DNA of 64,000 nucleotides from Thermostichus sp047461615 (lineage in GTDB: Bacteria; Cyanobacteriota; Cyanobacteriia; Thermostichales; Thermostichaceae). Under the pieces are notes generated by a model. It saw nothing but the letters and a program-made list of their open reading frames with translations. It ran no database searches and was not told where the DNA came from. Where the stretch lies: NCBI RefSeq assembly GCF_047461615.1, contig NZ_JANSHI010000006.1, forward strand, positions 1-64,000. The letters are read 5' to 3'. This document shows, in pieces, positions 51,543 to 61,758 of the stretch (positions are counted from its first letter, which is position 1; every line of letters starts with the position of its first letter). Made by a program: the position numbers and the translations under genes.

Positions 51543-52179
51543 GTTTTCAGATCTAGGTAGGTTGGTTAACTTACCCCTTGAGAGCATTACGCCCGCCGAC
51601 GGGTTTTCTGCTCCCTCCTTCCTTGTTACAGCAGCCGCAAATCAGCTAAGGGCAACAGGAGGACACAACTGGGTTCCTCTGCTGGTGGCCGAGGCTGGCA
51701 ACTATCAGTACAAGGCCATTGGTAACCATTTTGTCTATGCAGTTGCTCGAGAGGCAGGGCTGGAGAGGCTCTGGTGCATTGTTGTCGATCCCGACCCAGA
51801 GCAGGTTAAGCAGGCCCAAATCCTCACCAGAGAAATTGTCCCAAAGGTGAATCTGACAGAGGCCCCGAGAGAAACTATCTTGGCTGCGCTGAGATACCTG
51901 GCTGAGCAACCTGGCACTCCGCTCAAGGGAGTTGATATAACCATTGCAGCCGCGCGAATTGCGGAGGCAGATAGGAGCTGGTGGCAGGACTTAACCCCCA
52001 TAACCAAGCTGGGGTGCAAAATTACACGAGGCAAAAAGTTGGAGGCCCTGAAAGAAGTATTTTTTCTAGCTCCTACAGCGCCACCCCCTAGCCAGAAGAA
52101 GTCGTCTAAAAAATCCACAGCATCTGCCAGGGCCAAGAAAACAAGCGCAACTCGCTCTCGGAAAAAGAAAGAGGGCTAG
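51535..52179 (+). CDS. ParB-N-like protein with lysine-rich tail, coupled to the nuclease-ParA gene
   Basis: The 214-aa protein starts at ATG 51535, inside the end of the upstream gene (ATGAGTGA overlap). Residues 10-85 follow the ParB N-terminal pattern: NLPLESITPADGF, a helix, GGHNWVPLLVAEAGNYQYKAIGNHFVYAVAREAGL, then a strand. The usual GERR motif is GNHF here, so CTPase activity is doubtful. The middle is helical. The last 40 residues are lysine, serine and alanine rich (SQKKSSKKSTASARAKK) and could bind nucleic acid. It is probably the partner of the ParA-type protein. The ParB likeness is by pattern and needs a profile search. Confidence 0.65.
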   Translation: MSEFSDLGRLVNLPLESITPADGFSAPSFLVTAAANQLRATGGHNWVPLLVAEAGNYQYKAIGNHFVYAVAREAGLERLWCIVVDPDPEQVKQAQILTREIVPKVNLTEAPRETILAALRYLAEQPGTPLKGVDITIAAARIAEADRSWWQDLTPITKLGCKITRGKKLEALKEVFFLAPTAPPPSQKKSSKKSTASARAKKTSATRSRKKKEG

Positions 52180-52214
52180 AAGGGCGGCAGAGCAAGACCA
52201 GCTTTACTCTTCTC

Positions 52215-52805
52215 TTAGTACCGCTGTTCTCCTACCCAAAGGCCCACCAGCGCTGCTTGGCCCCAGGGATCCACCTTCACCTCTGCTCGCAGTGTTTCTG
52301 GGTTGCGGCGGATCTCTAGTTCCAGAACATCTCCCAGCGCTTCCGAAATGAAAAACTCTTCGATCCCAAACCTAAGCTGCCTACCATCAAACCACCCTTG
52401 TAGGACAACCTCTTTAGGTTGCAGCTCCCTGGGTCGGTCGCGGCTGATGCCGATGGCCTGCCAGGGTTGAGCGGGATCCCCATTGGGAGGGGCCAAGCGC
52501 AGGTAGAGGATCCCTGGCCTACTCAGCTCAGGTGACCAGCCAGGTAGCTTCTCCAAAGTGGAAAACTGGGCAACGGTGTAGCTCAAAGCTACGTAGCGGC
52601 CCCGCAAGAGGTCATAGGGATCCACAGGAGCAATCTGCAAGTAGATGGGGGTGCCGGTGGCGAGGGTAAGCGCTTTCCGGGCTGGTACCAGTGCAACCAG
52701 GCCCACCTGTAGCAGCAGGGCTAGCCAAAATCGCCGTAGGGATCCCTGGGGAGAAGGAGTTGACACAGATAGCCGGGGAGAGCAATTTTTAGGGAGCAGT
52801 TTCAA
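52215..52805 (-). CDS. GDYXXLXY domain membrane-anchored protein
   Basis: The protein of 196 aa has a short basic N-terminus, one membrane helix (RFWLALLLQVGLVALV, about residues 25-41) and an exported domain. The motif DPYDLLRGRYVALSY is the variant of the GDYxxLxY signature that names the family. IEEFFISEALGD and KVDPWGQAALVGLWV later in the sequence also fit. The role of the family is unknown; it is often linked to envelope proteins of the DUF2157 type, none of which is here. It lies just before a tRNA gene on the other strand. Confidence 0.82.
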   Translation of the reverse strand: MKLLPKNCSPRLSVSTPSPQGSLRRFWLALLLQVGLVALVPARKALTLATGTPIYLQIAPVDPYDLLRGRYVALSYTVAQFSTLEKLPGWSPELSRPGILYLRLAPPNGDPAQPWQAIGISRDRPRELQPKEVVLQGWFDGRQLRFGIEEFFISEALGDVLELEIRRNPETLRAEVKVDPWGQAALVGLWVGEQRY

Positions 52806-52839
52806 TGCAGAGATGCTATTCTAGGCTAAGCACCTCCCT

Positions 52840-52911
52840 GGCTCAGTAGCTCAGCGGTAGAGCAGGGGACTCATAAGCCCTGGGTCGCGTGTTCAAATCA
52901 CGCCTGAGCCA
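52840..52911 (+). tRNA. tRNA with anticodon CAT (elongator Met or Ile2)
   Basis: Acceptor GGCTCAG/CTGAGCC with discriminator A, D arm GCTC-AGCGGTA-GAGC, T arm GCGTG-TTCAAAT-CACGC. The anticodon loop CTCATAA gives anticodon CAT. It is not the initiator, since it lacks the GGG/CCC anticodon-stem pairs next to the loop and the unpaired acceptor end. The choice between methionine and lysidine-modified isoleucine cannot be made from sequence alone. The anticodon stem GGGGA/GCCCT has an A-G mismatch beside the loop. CCA is not encoded. Confidence 0.93.
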
Positions 52912-53246
52912 TCCCAAGAAGAGGTTGGCGTAGTGCTGGTGAATCCCAGATACACTAGTCAAGCCTGCTCTAAGGATCTGCCTATCCAGCAGCGCAGGAA
53001 GGGGTTAGGGTGCGGGCATTGTGGCTGGGAAGAAATGAGACTGCGCTTTTGGGGGCTGCTGTAAACCAGCCCGCTAGAGGCTCGTGAGTGGCTTGCCAAC
53101 TGCAGGGCTACGTTCGCGCTTGCGGGAGGAGTCCTTACAGCCCCCAGCTTTTACCCCTGCTCTAAAGAAAAAGCAATGCCTTAGCTAGAAAAACTCTCTC
53201 AAACGATCGATAATAGGCCAGCGCACTGCTTTCTCTTCTTAAAACT
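52912..53246. other. Non-coding region between the tRNA and metF, with a structured segment
   Basis: No gene is supported in these 335 bases. A long-range stem lies within it at 53051-53145 (see the separate entry). Downstream to the metF start there is an AT-rich stretch with AAAGAAAAAG and CGATCGATAA but no clear -35/-10 pair. Confidence 0.4.
53051..53149 (+). ncRNA. Candidate structured RNA or metF leader element
   Basis: GGGGGCTGCTGTAA at 53051-53064 can pair with TTACAGCCCCC at 53135-53145: eleven pairs with a three-base bulge. Nested inside, CCCGC near 53070 matches GCGGG near 53122. The outer stem is followed by AGCTTTTA, a weak T-run. It could be a small RNA with its own terminator or a leader structure of metF. 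I recognise no known riboswitch or cyanobacterial small RNA. Confidence 0.35.
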
Positions 53247-54158
53247 GTGGCCTTGACTTGCTCACCGCCATCGCGCTTTGCTCAAGCCATTCAGCGGGGA
53301 GAATTTCTGCTCACCGCCGAGATCACCCCACCCAAGGGATCCGACACCACTGCCATGCTGGCTTTGGCCCAGCAGCTCAAACAGCGGGTGCACGCCATCA
53401 ACATAACTGACTCCAACCGGGCTGTTGCCCGCATGAGCCCCTTGGCCGCCTCGCTGCTGCTGCATCAAGCGGGCATTGAGCCCATCCTGCAACTGGCCTG
53501 CCGGGATCGCAACCGCTTGGCTCTCCAGGGGGATCTGCTAGGAGCTTCGGCTCTTGGACTGCGCAATGTTCTAGCCCTGACGGGGGATCCCATCCACGTC
53601 GGGGATTGCCCCGATGCTCGAGCCGTCTTTGACCTGGAGTCGGTGCGCCTGCTGCAGCTTATCCAGCGCCTCAACAGCGGCCTTGACTGCAACGGCAAAC
53701 CCCTTCCTGACGGCGGCACCTGCCTGTTTCCGGGGGCAGCGGTAGAGCCACAATCCCCTAGCTTTTCGGGCCTGGAGCGGCGCTTCTACCGCAAGCTGGA
53801 GCACGGGGCCCAGTTTTTCCAGAGCCAGATGGTGACCGACTTCGACCAACTGGAGCGCTTCATGGACAAGCTGGGGCGCCCTGCCGGCAAGCCCATCCTG
53901 GCCGGTATCTTTCTGCTCAAGTCTGCCAAAAACGCCCTGTTCATCAACCGCAACTTGCCGGGGGTGCAGATTCCGGAGGCCATCATCCAGCGGCTGGCCA
54001 AGGCTCCCGACCCCCTGGAAGAAGGGATTCGCATTGCCGCCGAACAAGTGCGCCAGGCCCGCCAGATCTGCAACGGCGTGCACCTGATGGCCGTCAAGAC
54101 CGAACATCTCATCCCCCGCATCCTTGACGAGGCCGGGATCCCACCTCTTAGCAACTAG
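53247..54158 (+). CDS. metF: Methylenetetrahydrofolate reductase family protein
   Basis: MetF reduces methylene-tetrahydrofolate to methyl-tetrahydrofolate for methionine synthesis. The TIM-barrel enzyme has FLLTAEITPPKGSDTTAML with the family's glutamate, HAINITDSNRAVARMS, LQLACRDRNRLALQGDLLGA (folate- and FAD-contact region), LALTGDPI and AQFFQSQMVTD. Length is 303 aa, slightly longer than E. coli MetF and typical of the bacterial branch lacking a regulatory domain. The start is GTG 53247. Its stop shares CTAG (54155-54158) with the convergent dapB. Confidence 0.9.
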   Translation: MALTCSPPSRFAQAIQRGEFLLTAEITPPKGSDTTAMLALAQQLKQRVHAINITDSNRAVARMSPLAASLLLHQAGIEPILQLACRDRNRLALQGDLLGASALGLRNVLALTGDPIHVGDCPDARAVFDLESVRLLQLIQRLNSGLDCNGKPLPDGGTCLFPGAAVEPQSPSFSGLERRFYRKLEHGAQFFQSQMVTDFDQLERFMDKLGRPAGKPILAGIFLLKSAKNALFINRNLPGVQIPEAIIQRLAKAPDPLEEGIRIAAEQVRQARQICNGVHLMAVKTEHLIPRILDEAGIPPLSN

Positions 54159-55003
54159 CTCAACACCTGCTCCAGCCCGTAGACCAATCCCTTGAGCTGC
54201 AACACCTTGCGGATGCCCAGGATCACCCCCGGCATAAAGGCCACACGGTCGGTGATGTCGTGTCTTAGGGTGAGCGTCTGCCCCATGCCGCCGAAGATTA
54301 CTTCCTGGTGGGCGACCAACCCCGGCAGGCGAACGCTGTGGATGGGGATGTTGGGGCCAGGGATCCCACCCCGCGAGCCGGGGATCAGCTCCCTTTCTTC
54401 CACCTCGGGGGGGTTGAACGCCTTGCCCAGTTGTCCCAGCCGCTGGGCCGTCTGCAGAGCTGTGCCACTGGGGGCATCGGCCTTGCGGTTGTGGTGCAGC
54501 TCGACGATCTCCACGTGATCGAAATATTGAGCCGCCTGCAGCGCCATCTGCTGCAGCAGGATCATGCCGATGGCAAAGTTAGGCGCAATGAGGCAGCCCA
54601 CGCCAGCCTTGTCCGCTAGATCCCGCAGCCGCTCCAGTTGCTCCGGCGTTAGGCCGGTTGTCCCCACCACTGGCCGCACCCCAAAGGCAATTGCCGAGCG
54701 GACGTTTTCGTACACAGAGCTAGGATGGGTGAAGTCCACCATGACGCCTCGGGTACTCTGCTGCGACAGCCGCAGCAGCTGCCCTGCCAGGTCGTCGCTA
54801 ATGGCCACTCCCAACGCTCCTAGCCCTAACACCTCGCCAATATCTGCGCCTAGGTGCGAACGAGCCACTGCTCCCACCAACCTCATGTCGGGGGTTTGGG
54901 CCACTGCTCGCACCACCTCCCTCCCCATCCTGCCCAGGGCTCCTACCACTAAGACGGGGATGGGCTCAGAATTTTGTCCTTCTTGCTCGACTGCCGTCGC
55001 CAC
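54155..55003 (-). CDS. dapB: 4-hydroxy-tetrahydrodipicolinate reductase
   Basis: DapB works in lysine and diaminopimelate synthesis. The NAD(P) motif GALGRMG is at residues 21-27. The catalytic region reads VEIVELHHNRKADAPSGTA with the conserved histidine and lysine, and VGTTGLTPEQ and IAPNFAIG complete the active site. Length is 282 aa. It lies 46 bases after rpsJ at the end of the str operon, so it may be partly read through from it. The stop overlaps that of metF. Confidence 0.95.
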   Translation of the reverse strand: MATAVEQEGQNSEPIPVLVVGALGRMGREVVRAVAQTPDMRLVGAVARSHLGADIGEVLGLGALGVAISDDLAGQLLRLSQQSTRGVMVDFTHPSSVYENVRSAIAFGVRPVVGTTGLTPEQLERLRDLADKAGVGCLIAPNFAIGMILLQQMALQAAQYFDHVEIVELHHNRKADAPSGTALQTAQRLGQLGKAFNPPEVEERELIPGSRGGIPGPNIPIHSVRLPGLVAHQEVIFGGMGQTLTLRHDITDRVAFMPGVILGIRKVLQLKGLVYGLEQVLS

Positions 55004-55049
55004 CGCCTGCCCCCTTACCTTGGAGCGCTAGAGATCCCCGTCCAGGCCA

Positions 55050-55367
55050 TCACAACTTCACCTCAATGTCTACCCCTGCCGGCAGATCTAGCTTCATCAA
55101 AGCATCGATAGTCTTGGAGGAGGGGGAATAGATATCGATAATGCGCCGGTGGGTGCGGATTTCAAAATGTTCCCGCGAGTCCTTGTCTATGTGAGGAGAA
55201 CGCAGCACACAGTAGAGGCGCCGCCGCGTCGGCAGCGGAATTGGCCCCACTGGCACTGCCTCTGTTCGGCGGGCTGTATCCACAATTTTGGCGCAGGAAG
55301 TATCCAGCAGCCGATGGTCGTAGGCCTGCAAGCGGATGCGAATTTTTTGTTGGGTTAAGGTAGCCAT
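55050..55367 (-). CDS. rpsJ: 30S ribosomal protein S10
   Basis: S10 is a small-subunit protein that also joins transcription antitermination complexes. The 105-aa sequence is canonical: IRIRLQAYDHRLLDTSCAKIV, GPIPLPTRRRLYCVLRSPHIDKDS, HFEIRTHRRIIDI, LMKLDLPAGVDIEVKL. It is the last gene of the str operon here, 91 bases after tuf, as in other cyanobacteria. Confidence 0.97.
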   Translation of the reverse strand: MATLTQQKIRIRLQAYDHRLLDTSCAKIVDTARRTEAVPVGPIPLPTRRRLYCVLRSPHIDKDSREHFEIRTHRRIIDIYSPSSKTIDALMKLDLPAGVDIEVKL

Positions 55368-55458
55368 ACTGGAAGAGAGAGTAGGGTGTACTTAAAAGGC
55401 AACAGGGATCGAGTCCTCTGGAGTAACCAGCGCCCAATCCCTGCTGCGAGCCAGTAGC

Positions 55459-56688
55459 TTACTTCAGGATCTTGGAGACTACCCCAGCTCCAACCGTCCG
55501 ACCGCCTTCGCGGATGGCAAAGCGCATCCCCTGCTCAATGGCAATGGGTCGGATGAGCTCCACCGTCATCCTAACGCGGTCGCCCGGCATCACCATCTCC
55601 GGCTTCGAGCCATCGTCAGCCGTAAAGGAGGAAATGGTGCCCGTGACGTCGGTGGTACGCACGTAGAACTGGGGACGATAGCCCGCAAAGAAGGGTGTGT
55701 GGCGGCCCCCCTCTTCTTTGGTGAGGACATAAACCTCCGACTCGAACTGGGTGTGGGGGGTGATGGTTTTGGGCTGGGCTAGGACCATGCCCCGCTCCAC
55801 TTCGTTTTTCTGAATACCCCGCAGCAAAACGCCGACGTTGTCGCCTGCAATCCCCTCGTCCAGCGTCTTCTGGAACATCTCCAGACCCGTCACCGTGGTG
55901 GAGCGGGTCTCGCGCAGCCCCACGATCTCTACCGTATCCCCCACCTTGATGCGGCCGCGCTCAATTCGGCCGGTTGCCACCGTACCACGACCTGTAATCG
56001 AGAAGACATCTTCTATTGCCATCAGGAAGGGCTTGTCTACTTCCCGCACTGGCGTCGGGATGTAGGAGTCGACCGCATCCATCAACTCATGGATCTTGTC
56101 CACCCACGGATCCTCACCCCGCTGGGTTTTGGGGTTGGCTTGCATCTTCTCCAAAGCCTTAAGAGCCGATCCCCTGACAATCGGGATTTCGTCGCCGGGG
56201 AAATCGTACTTGGACAGGAGCTCCCGCACCTCCAGCTCTACCAGCTCCAGCAGCTCCTCGTCGTCCACCATATCTACCTTGTTGAGGAAGACGACGATGT
56301 TGGGCACTCCTACCTGCCGGGCCAGCAGGATGTGCTCCCGCGTCTGCGGCATGGGTCCATCTGCCGCCGACACCACCAGGATGGCCCCGTCCATCTGGGC
56401 TGCCCCTGTGATCATGTTTTTTACGTAGTCAGCGTGGCCAGGGCAGTCCACATGGGCGTAGTGACGCTTCTCTGTCTGGTACTCCACGTGGGCCGTGTTG
56501 ATGGTGATACCGCGGGCTCTCTCCTCGGGCGCCGCGTCAATCTCGTCGTAGCGCTTGGGCGTCGCTTGGCCGAGGGCAGCCAAGGTCATGGTAATGGCGG
56601 CGGTCAACGTCGTCTTACCATGGTCCACGTGGCCAATGGTGCCAACATTAACGTGGGGTTTGGTGCGTTCGAACTTAGGGCGTGCCAT
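55459..56688 (-). CDS. tuf: Elongation factor Tu
   Basis: EF-Tu carries aminoacyl-tRNA to the ribosome with GTP. The P-loop GHVDHGKT is at residues 19-26; DCPGHADYVKNMI, NKVDMVDD and GSALKALE mark the other GTPase motifs. Domains 2 and 3 are complete. Length is 409 aa, the cyanobacterial/plastid size with the short insertion near residue 185. It starts 18 bases after fusA, within the str operon. Confidence 0.98.
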   Translation of the reverse strand: MARPKFERTKPHVNVGTIGHVDHGKTTLTAAITMTLAALGQATPKRYDEIDAAPEERARGITINTAHVEYQTEKRHYAHVDCPGHADYVKNMITGAAQMDGAILVVSAADGPMPQTREHILLARQVGVPNIVVFLNKVDMVDDEELLELVELEVRELLSKYDFPGDEIPIVRGSALKALEKMQANPKTQRGEDPWVDKIHELMDAVDSYIPTPVREVDKPFLMAIEDVFSITGRGTVATGRIERGRIKVGDTVEIVGLRETRSTTVTGLEMFQKTLDEGIAGDNVGVLLRGIQKNEVERGMVLAQPKTITPHTQFESEVYVLTKEEGGRHTPFFAGYRPQFYVRTTDVTGTISSFTADDGSKPEMVMPGDRVRMTVELIRPIAIEQGMRFAIREGGRTVGAGVVSKILK

Positions 56689-56706
56689 GAATCCTCACTT
56701 CCTTTT

Positions 56707-58836
<2,130 letters not shown>

Positions 58837-58990
58837 GTTAACCTCCCAATCCTCGTCGCCCTGCGACCTAGGCAAACTAAAAAACCTTTACAATTTTAAT
58901 CTCTTTTGCCGACTTTTCTCCAGATCCTACGCCTCTCCTAGGCTATGGAGAGGGATAGCAACCACTGCCTCCTTACTTGGCCAGACAAGC

Positions 58991-59461
58991 TCAGTAGCGG
59001 TAGTGAGCAAATGCTTTGTTGGCCTCAGCCATACGATGGACTTCCTCTCGCCGACGGATGGCACCGCCGGTTTCGTTGGCTGCATCGATGATCTCGTTGG
59101 CCAACTTGGCTGACATAGTACGGCCTGAGCGAGTGCGGGCAAAGGTGACTAGCCAACGCAGCGCCAGCGAGGTACCTCGCTCCGGCCTCACCTCCACGGG
59201 TACTTGATAGGTGGCCCCACCCACCCGCCGCGCTTTGACCTCCACCAGAGGGGTGACGTTGCGCACGGCATTTTCCAGAACGGCCAGCGGCTCCTGGCCA
59301 GTGCGCTCCCTTACAAGGTCAAGAGCCTCGTAGAGAATCCTGGCAGCTAGAGACGCCTTGCCCCTCATCATTATCTTGCGCATGAGCATGCTCACCAAAC
59401 GGCTCCCGTATTTGGGATCGGGGGGCACTTCACGACGAGGGGCACGGCTACGGCGAGACAT
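58991..59461 (-). CDS. rpsG: 30S ribosomal protein S7
   Basis: S7 nucleates assembly of the small-subunit head and lines the E site. The 156-aa sequence is canonical: SRRSRAPRREVPPDPKYGS, LVSMLMRKIMMRGKASLA, VEVKARRVGGATYQVPVEV, ALRWLVTFARTRSGRTM. It starts 56 bases after rpsL and is followed by a 154-base gap before fusA, the largest spacing in this operon. Confidence 0.97.
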   Translation of the reverse strand: MSRRSRAPRREVPPDPKYGSRLVSMLMRKIMMRGKASLAARILYEALDLVRERTGQEPLAVLENAVRNVTPLVEVKARRVGGATYQVPVEVRPERGTSLALRWLVTFARTRSGRTMSAKLANEIIDAANETGGAIRRREEVHRMAEANKAFAHYRY

Positions 59462-59517
59462 AGTGGGACTGTCTAGAGAGGGGTAATGCAGAATAGGAAA
59501 CTGGTCTCGGAAGAAGA

Positions 59518-59925
59518 CTATTTCTTCTTGCCTGTAGTGGCTGGCGCTTGACCAGGCTTGGGTCGTTTTGCGCCATACTTGGAGCGGCCTTGCTTGCGGT
59601 CTTTGACTCCTGCAGCGTCAAGGGTGCCGCGAATGATGTGGTAGCGCACGCCAGGTAAGTCTTTTACCCGTCCGCCGCGCACTAGAACCACTGAGTGCTC
59701 TTGCAGATTATGGCCAATGCCGGGAATGTAAGCTGTAATCTCAAAGCCAGAGGTCAGCCGAACCCGTGCCACCTTCCGCAGGGCTGAGTTGGGCTTTTTA
59801 GGCGTTGTTGTGTACACTCGCGTGCAAACTCCCCGCCGCTGCGGACATCCTTTCAAGGCGGGTGACTTGCTCTTGCGGACAGCAATGCTTCGCTCTTTGC
59901 GAATTAGCTGTTGAATGGTGGGCAT
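59518..59925 (-). CDS. rpsL: 30S ribosomal protein S12
   Basis: S12 sits at the decoding centre and controls accuracy; changes in it give streptomycin resistance. The start MPTIQQLIRKERSIAV at ATG 59925 is certain by family likeness; the open frame runs further to 60081 without support. TTPKKPNSALRKVARVRLT, the streptomycin-related loop, and VLVRGGRVKDLPGVRYH are intact. The protein is 135 aa, about ten more than many bacteria because of a lysine- and alanine-rich tail. It is the first gene of the str operon. Confidence 0.97.
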   Translation of the reverse strand: MPTIQQLIRKERSIAVRKSKSPALKGCPQRRGVCTRVYTTTPKKPNSALRKVARVRLTSGFEITAYIPGIGHNLQEHSVVLVRGGRVKDLPGVRYHIIRGTLDAAGVKDRKQGRSKYGAKRPKPGQAPATTGKKK

Positions 59926-60053
59926 GGGTTGGCCAGGACGGCTAGTCTTTATTTGGCAGTACCTAATCCTAGCAAGCAGGGATCCCGCCGTCAACCGTCG
60001 GGTCTCCAGCTCCTCTTCTAGACGGAAACCGACAGGAGCACCTTGCAGCAGCC

Positions 60054-60746
60054 ATGGGCTGGCTGGATTGGTGGATTGCACTTCCCTGCCCGCTCTGCCA
60101 GCGGCCAGCTAGGGGAGTGTTTTGTCAAGACTGCCAGAGGCAATTGCAGGCGGAGCGGCTCGACTCCTGGCCGGTCACCACCTCGCCCTGGCCGCTTTAT
60201 GCTTGGGGGATCCACCGGGGAGCGCTGCGGAGAGCCCTCTATTCCCTGAAATACCAGGGACAGCGGCGGATTGGCGCGGTCTTGGGGGAATGGCTGGGAT
60301 CCCGCTGGCTGGAGAGCCGGCAGCGGCGTTCTGACCTGCTTCGTCAGGACTATACAGTGGTGCCCATTCCGCTCCATGCGGAGCGGCTGCAACAGCGGGG
60401 CTACAATCAGGCAGCCTTGATCAGCCAGGCTTTCTGCGAGCGCACGGGTCTTCGCCACCTGCCCACTGCCCTGGTGCGGGTGCGGGCCACGGCGCCCCAA
60501 CACGAGCTTAACCCCCAGCAGCGTCGGCAAAATCTAGCCGGAGCCTTTGCCCTCAAGTGCCCTCCGGCTACGCCGGTGTTGCTGCTGGATGACATCTACA
60601 CCACCGGCTCTACGGTAGAGGCAGCGCACCAGGCTTTGGCTGCTGCCGGGATCCCTGTGGCGGGGGTGATTGTGGTGGCCAAGGCAAAGCAAGCTGCCGA
60701 TTGCTCCAACCTGCCCTGGCAGCTCCGACGAAGGGGCCAAGCTTGA
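60054..60746 (+). CDS. comF: ComF family phosphoribosyltransferase-like protein
   Basis: ComF proteins are needed for natural transformation, helping single-stranded DNA enter the cytoplasm. An N-terminal zinc finger (CPLC at 12-15, CQDC at 24-27) and a phosphoribosyltransferase fold with VLLLDDIYTTGSTVEAA are present, along with YTVVPIPLHAERLQQRGYNQA. At 230 aa it is full length. It is divergent from the str operon, and its TGA abuts the stop of the convergent SPFH gene without a single base between them. Confidence 0.9.
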   Translation: MGWLDWWIALPCPLCQRPARGVFCQDCQRQLQAERLDSWPVTTSPWPLYAWGIHRGALRRALYSLKYQGQRRIGAVLGEWLGSRWLESRQRRSDLLRQDYTVVPIPLHAERLQQRGYNQAALISQAFCERTGLRHLPTALVRVRATAPQHELNPQQRRQNLAGAFALKCPPATPVLLLDDIYTTGSTVEAAHQALAAAGIPVAGVIVVAKAKQAADCSNLPWQLRRRGQA

Positions 60747-61718
60747 CTACTGCGCCTGGTGCGAGTCTGCCTGGTGGGGATCCACGTTCTGTTGCAGGGC
60801 TGCCTGGTGAGGATCCACATTGAGGAACACAGTGGCCTCCCCCTCAACGCGGATGATGCGCAAGGGGGGAAGGGAGTCTGTTGGGTTTTGGATGCGCTCT
60901 TGCAGCTTCTCGTAAAACAGCAGATCCGCTAGTTGGGCGTTTTTCGCTGCCGCCTTCCCTTTCAGCTCAATGGCCCGTTGGTTCGCTGCCGCCAGGATTA
61001 ACAGCCGCTCCGTTTCTTTTTCTTGGATCTGCGCCCGCACCGCTGCCGTCTGCGCAGTAATCGAGGCCACCTGTTTGCGCTCAATGGAATCCCGCAGGGC
61101 CTGGGGGAAATCGGCATGGCCTAGGAAGAGGCCTTCTACCTCTATCAAGGGCAAGGTTTGGCCGTTGCGGTTGACGGTGGGCATCTCTTGGCGGATCAAG
61201 TCCAGGGCCTGCTGCTCGATGGCCATGCGCTGGCTTTTGCGGTAAAAATCCTCAGACTCGAAAGAGGCGGAGATATCGCGGATTTTGGAGCGCACCAACG
61301 GCACCACCACTGTTGAAAGATAGTTCTCGCCGATGGTGGCGTGCAACTCGTCCAGGGTGGCGATGTTGGGTCGGAGGGCAATAGCCACGTCGACGGTAAA
61401 GGCTTGCCCATCGGCAGTGTTAACTGCAATAGCGTTGCTGATGGCATTGGGGGAGTTGGGGTCGTTGGTAAACTCCCAAACGCGGGTGAGCACGGTGTAG
61501 GTAATCGGCGTCTCGATCCCCGGGATCCGGAACATCACCCCCGGCAGCTCCACCCGCCCCTTTTGCAACCCGGAAAAGGTATTGAACACCACGGTGGCGT
61601 GGCCAGGCGGGGTGACGTACAGGCAGGCGCGAACCAATCCCAGGGCTGCTAGGAAAGCAATTGCTGCTCCGGCTAACCAACGCATCTGGCGCGGCGGCAC
61701 TTCCTCTGTCGGATACAC
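60747..61718 (-). CDS. SPFH/prohibitin-family membrane protein (second of a tandem pair)
   Basis: One membrane helix (about residues 14-34) precedes an SPFH (band 7) domain (HATVVFNTFSGLQKGRVELPG, NTADGQAFTVDVAIALRPN) and a coiled coil (about 215-275, RAQIQEKETERLLILAAANQRA). This is the layout of prohibitins, which form ring-shaped membrane scaffolds. The C-terminus carries a repeated NVDPHQA, encoded by a 33-base tandem repeat. Length is 323 aa. It lies 40 bases after another SPFH gene, so the two may form hetero-oligomers like eukaryotic prohibitins. Confidence 0.82.
   Translation of the reverse strand: MYPTEEVPPRQMRWLAGAAIAFLAALGLVRACLYVTPPGHATVVFNTFSGLQKGRVELPGVMFRIPGIETPITYTVLTRVWEFTNDPNSPNAISNAIAVNTADGQAFTVDVAIALRPNIATLDELHATIGENYLSTVVVPLVRSKIRDISASFESEDFYRKSQRMAIEQQALDLIRQEMPTVNRNGQTLPLIEVEGLFLGHADFPQALRDSIERKQVASITAQTAAVRAQIQEKETERLLILAAANQRAIELKGKAAAKNAQLADLLFYEKLQERIQNPTDSLPPLRIIRVEGEATVFLNVDPHQAALQQNVDPHQADSHQAQ
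60768..60821. repeat. 33-base tandem repeat near the 3' end of the SPFH gene
   Basis: TGCCTGGTG(G/A)GGATCCAC(G/A)TT occurs at 60768-60788 and 60801-60821, 33 bases apart, with a decayed third copy near 60751. On the coding strand it gives the repeated NVDPHQA at the protein end. In-frame repeats like this can change copy number without breaking the gene. Confidence 0.8.
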
Positions 61719-61758
61719 GGCAGTTGCTCCTGTTCCAAGATTGGGGCTGACGGCACGG

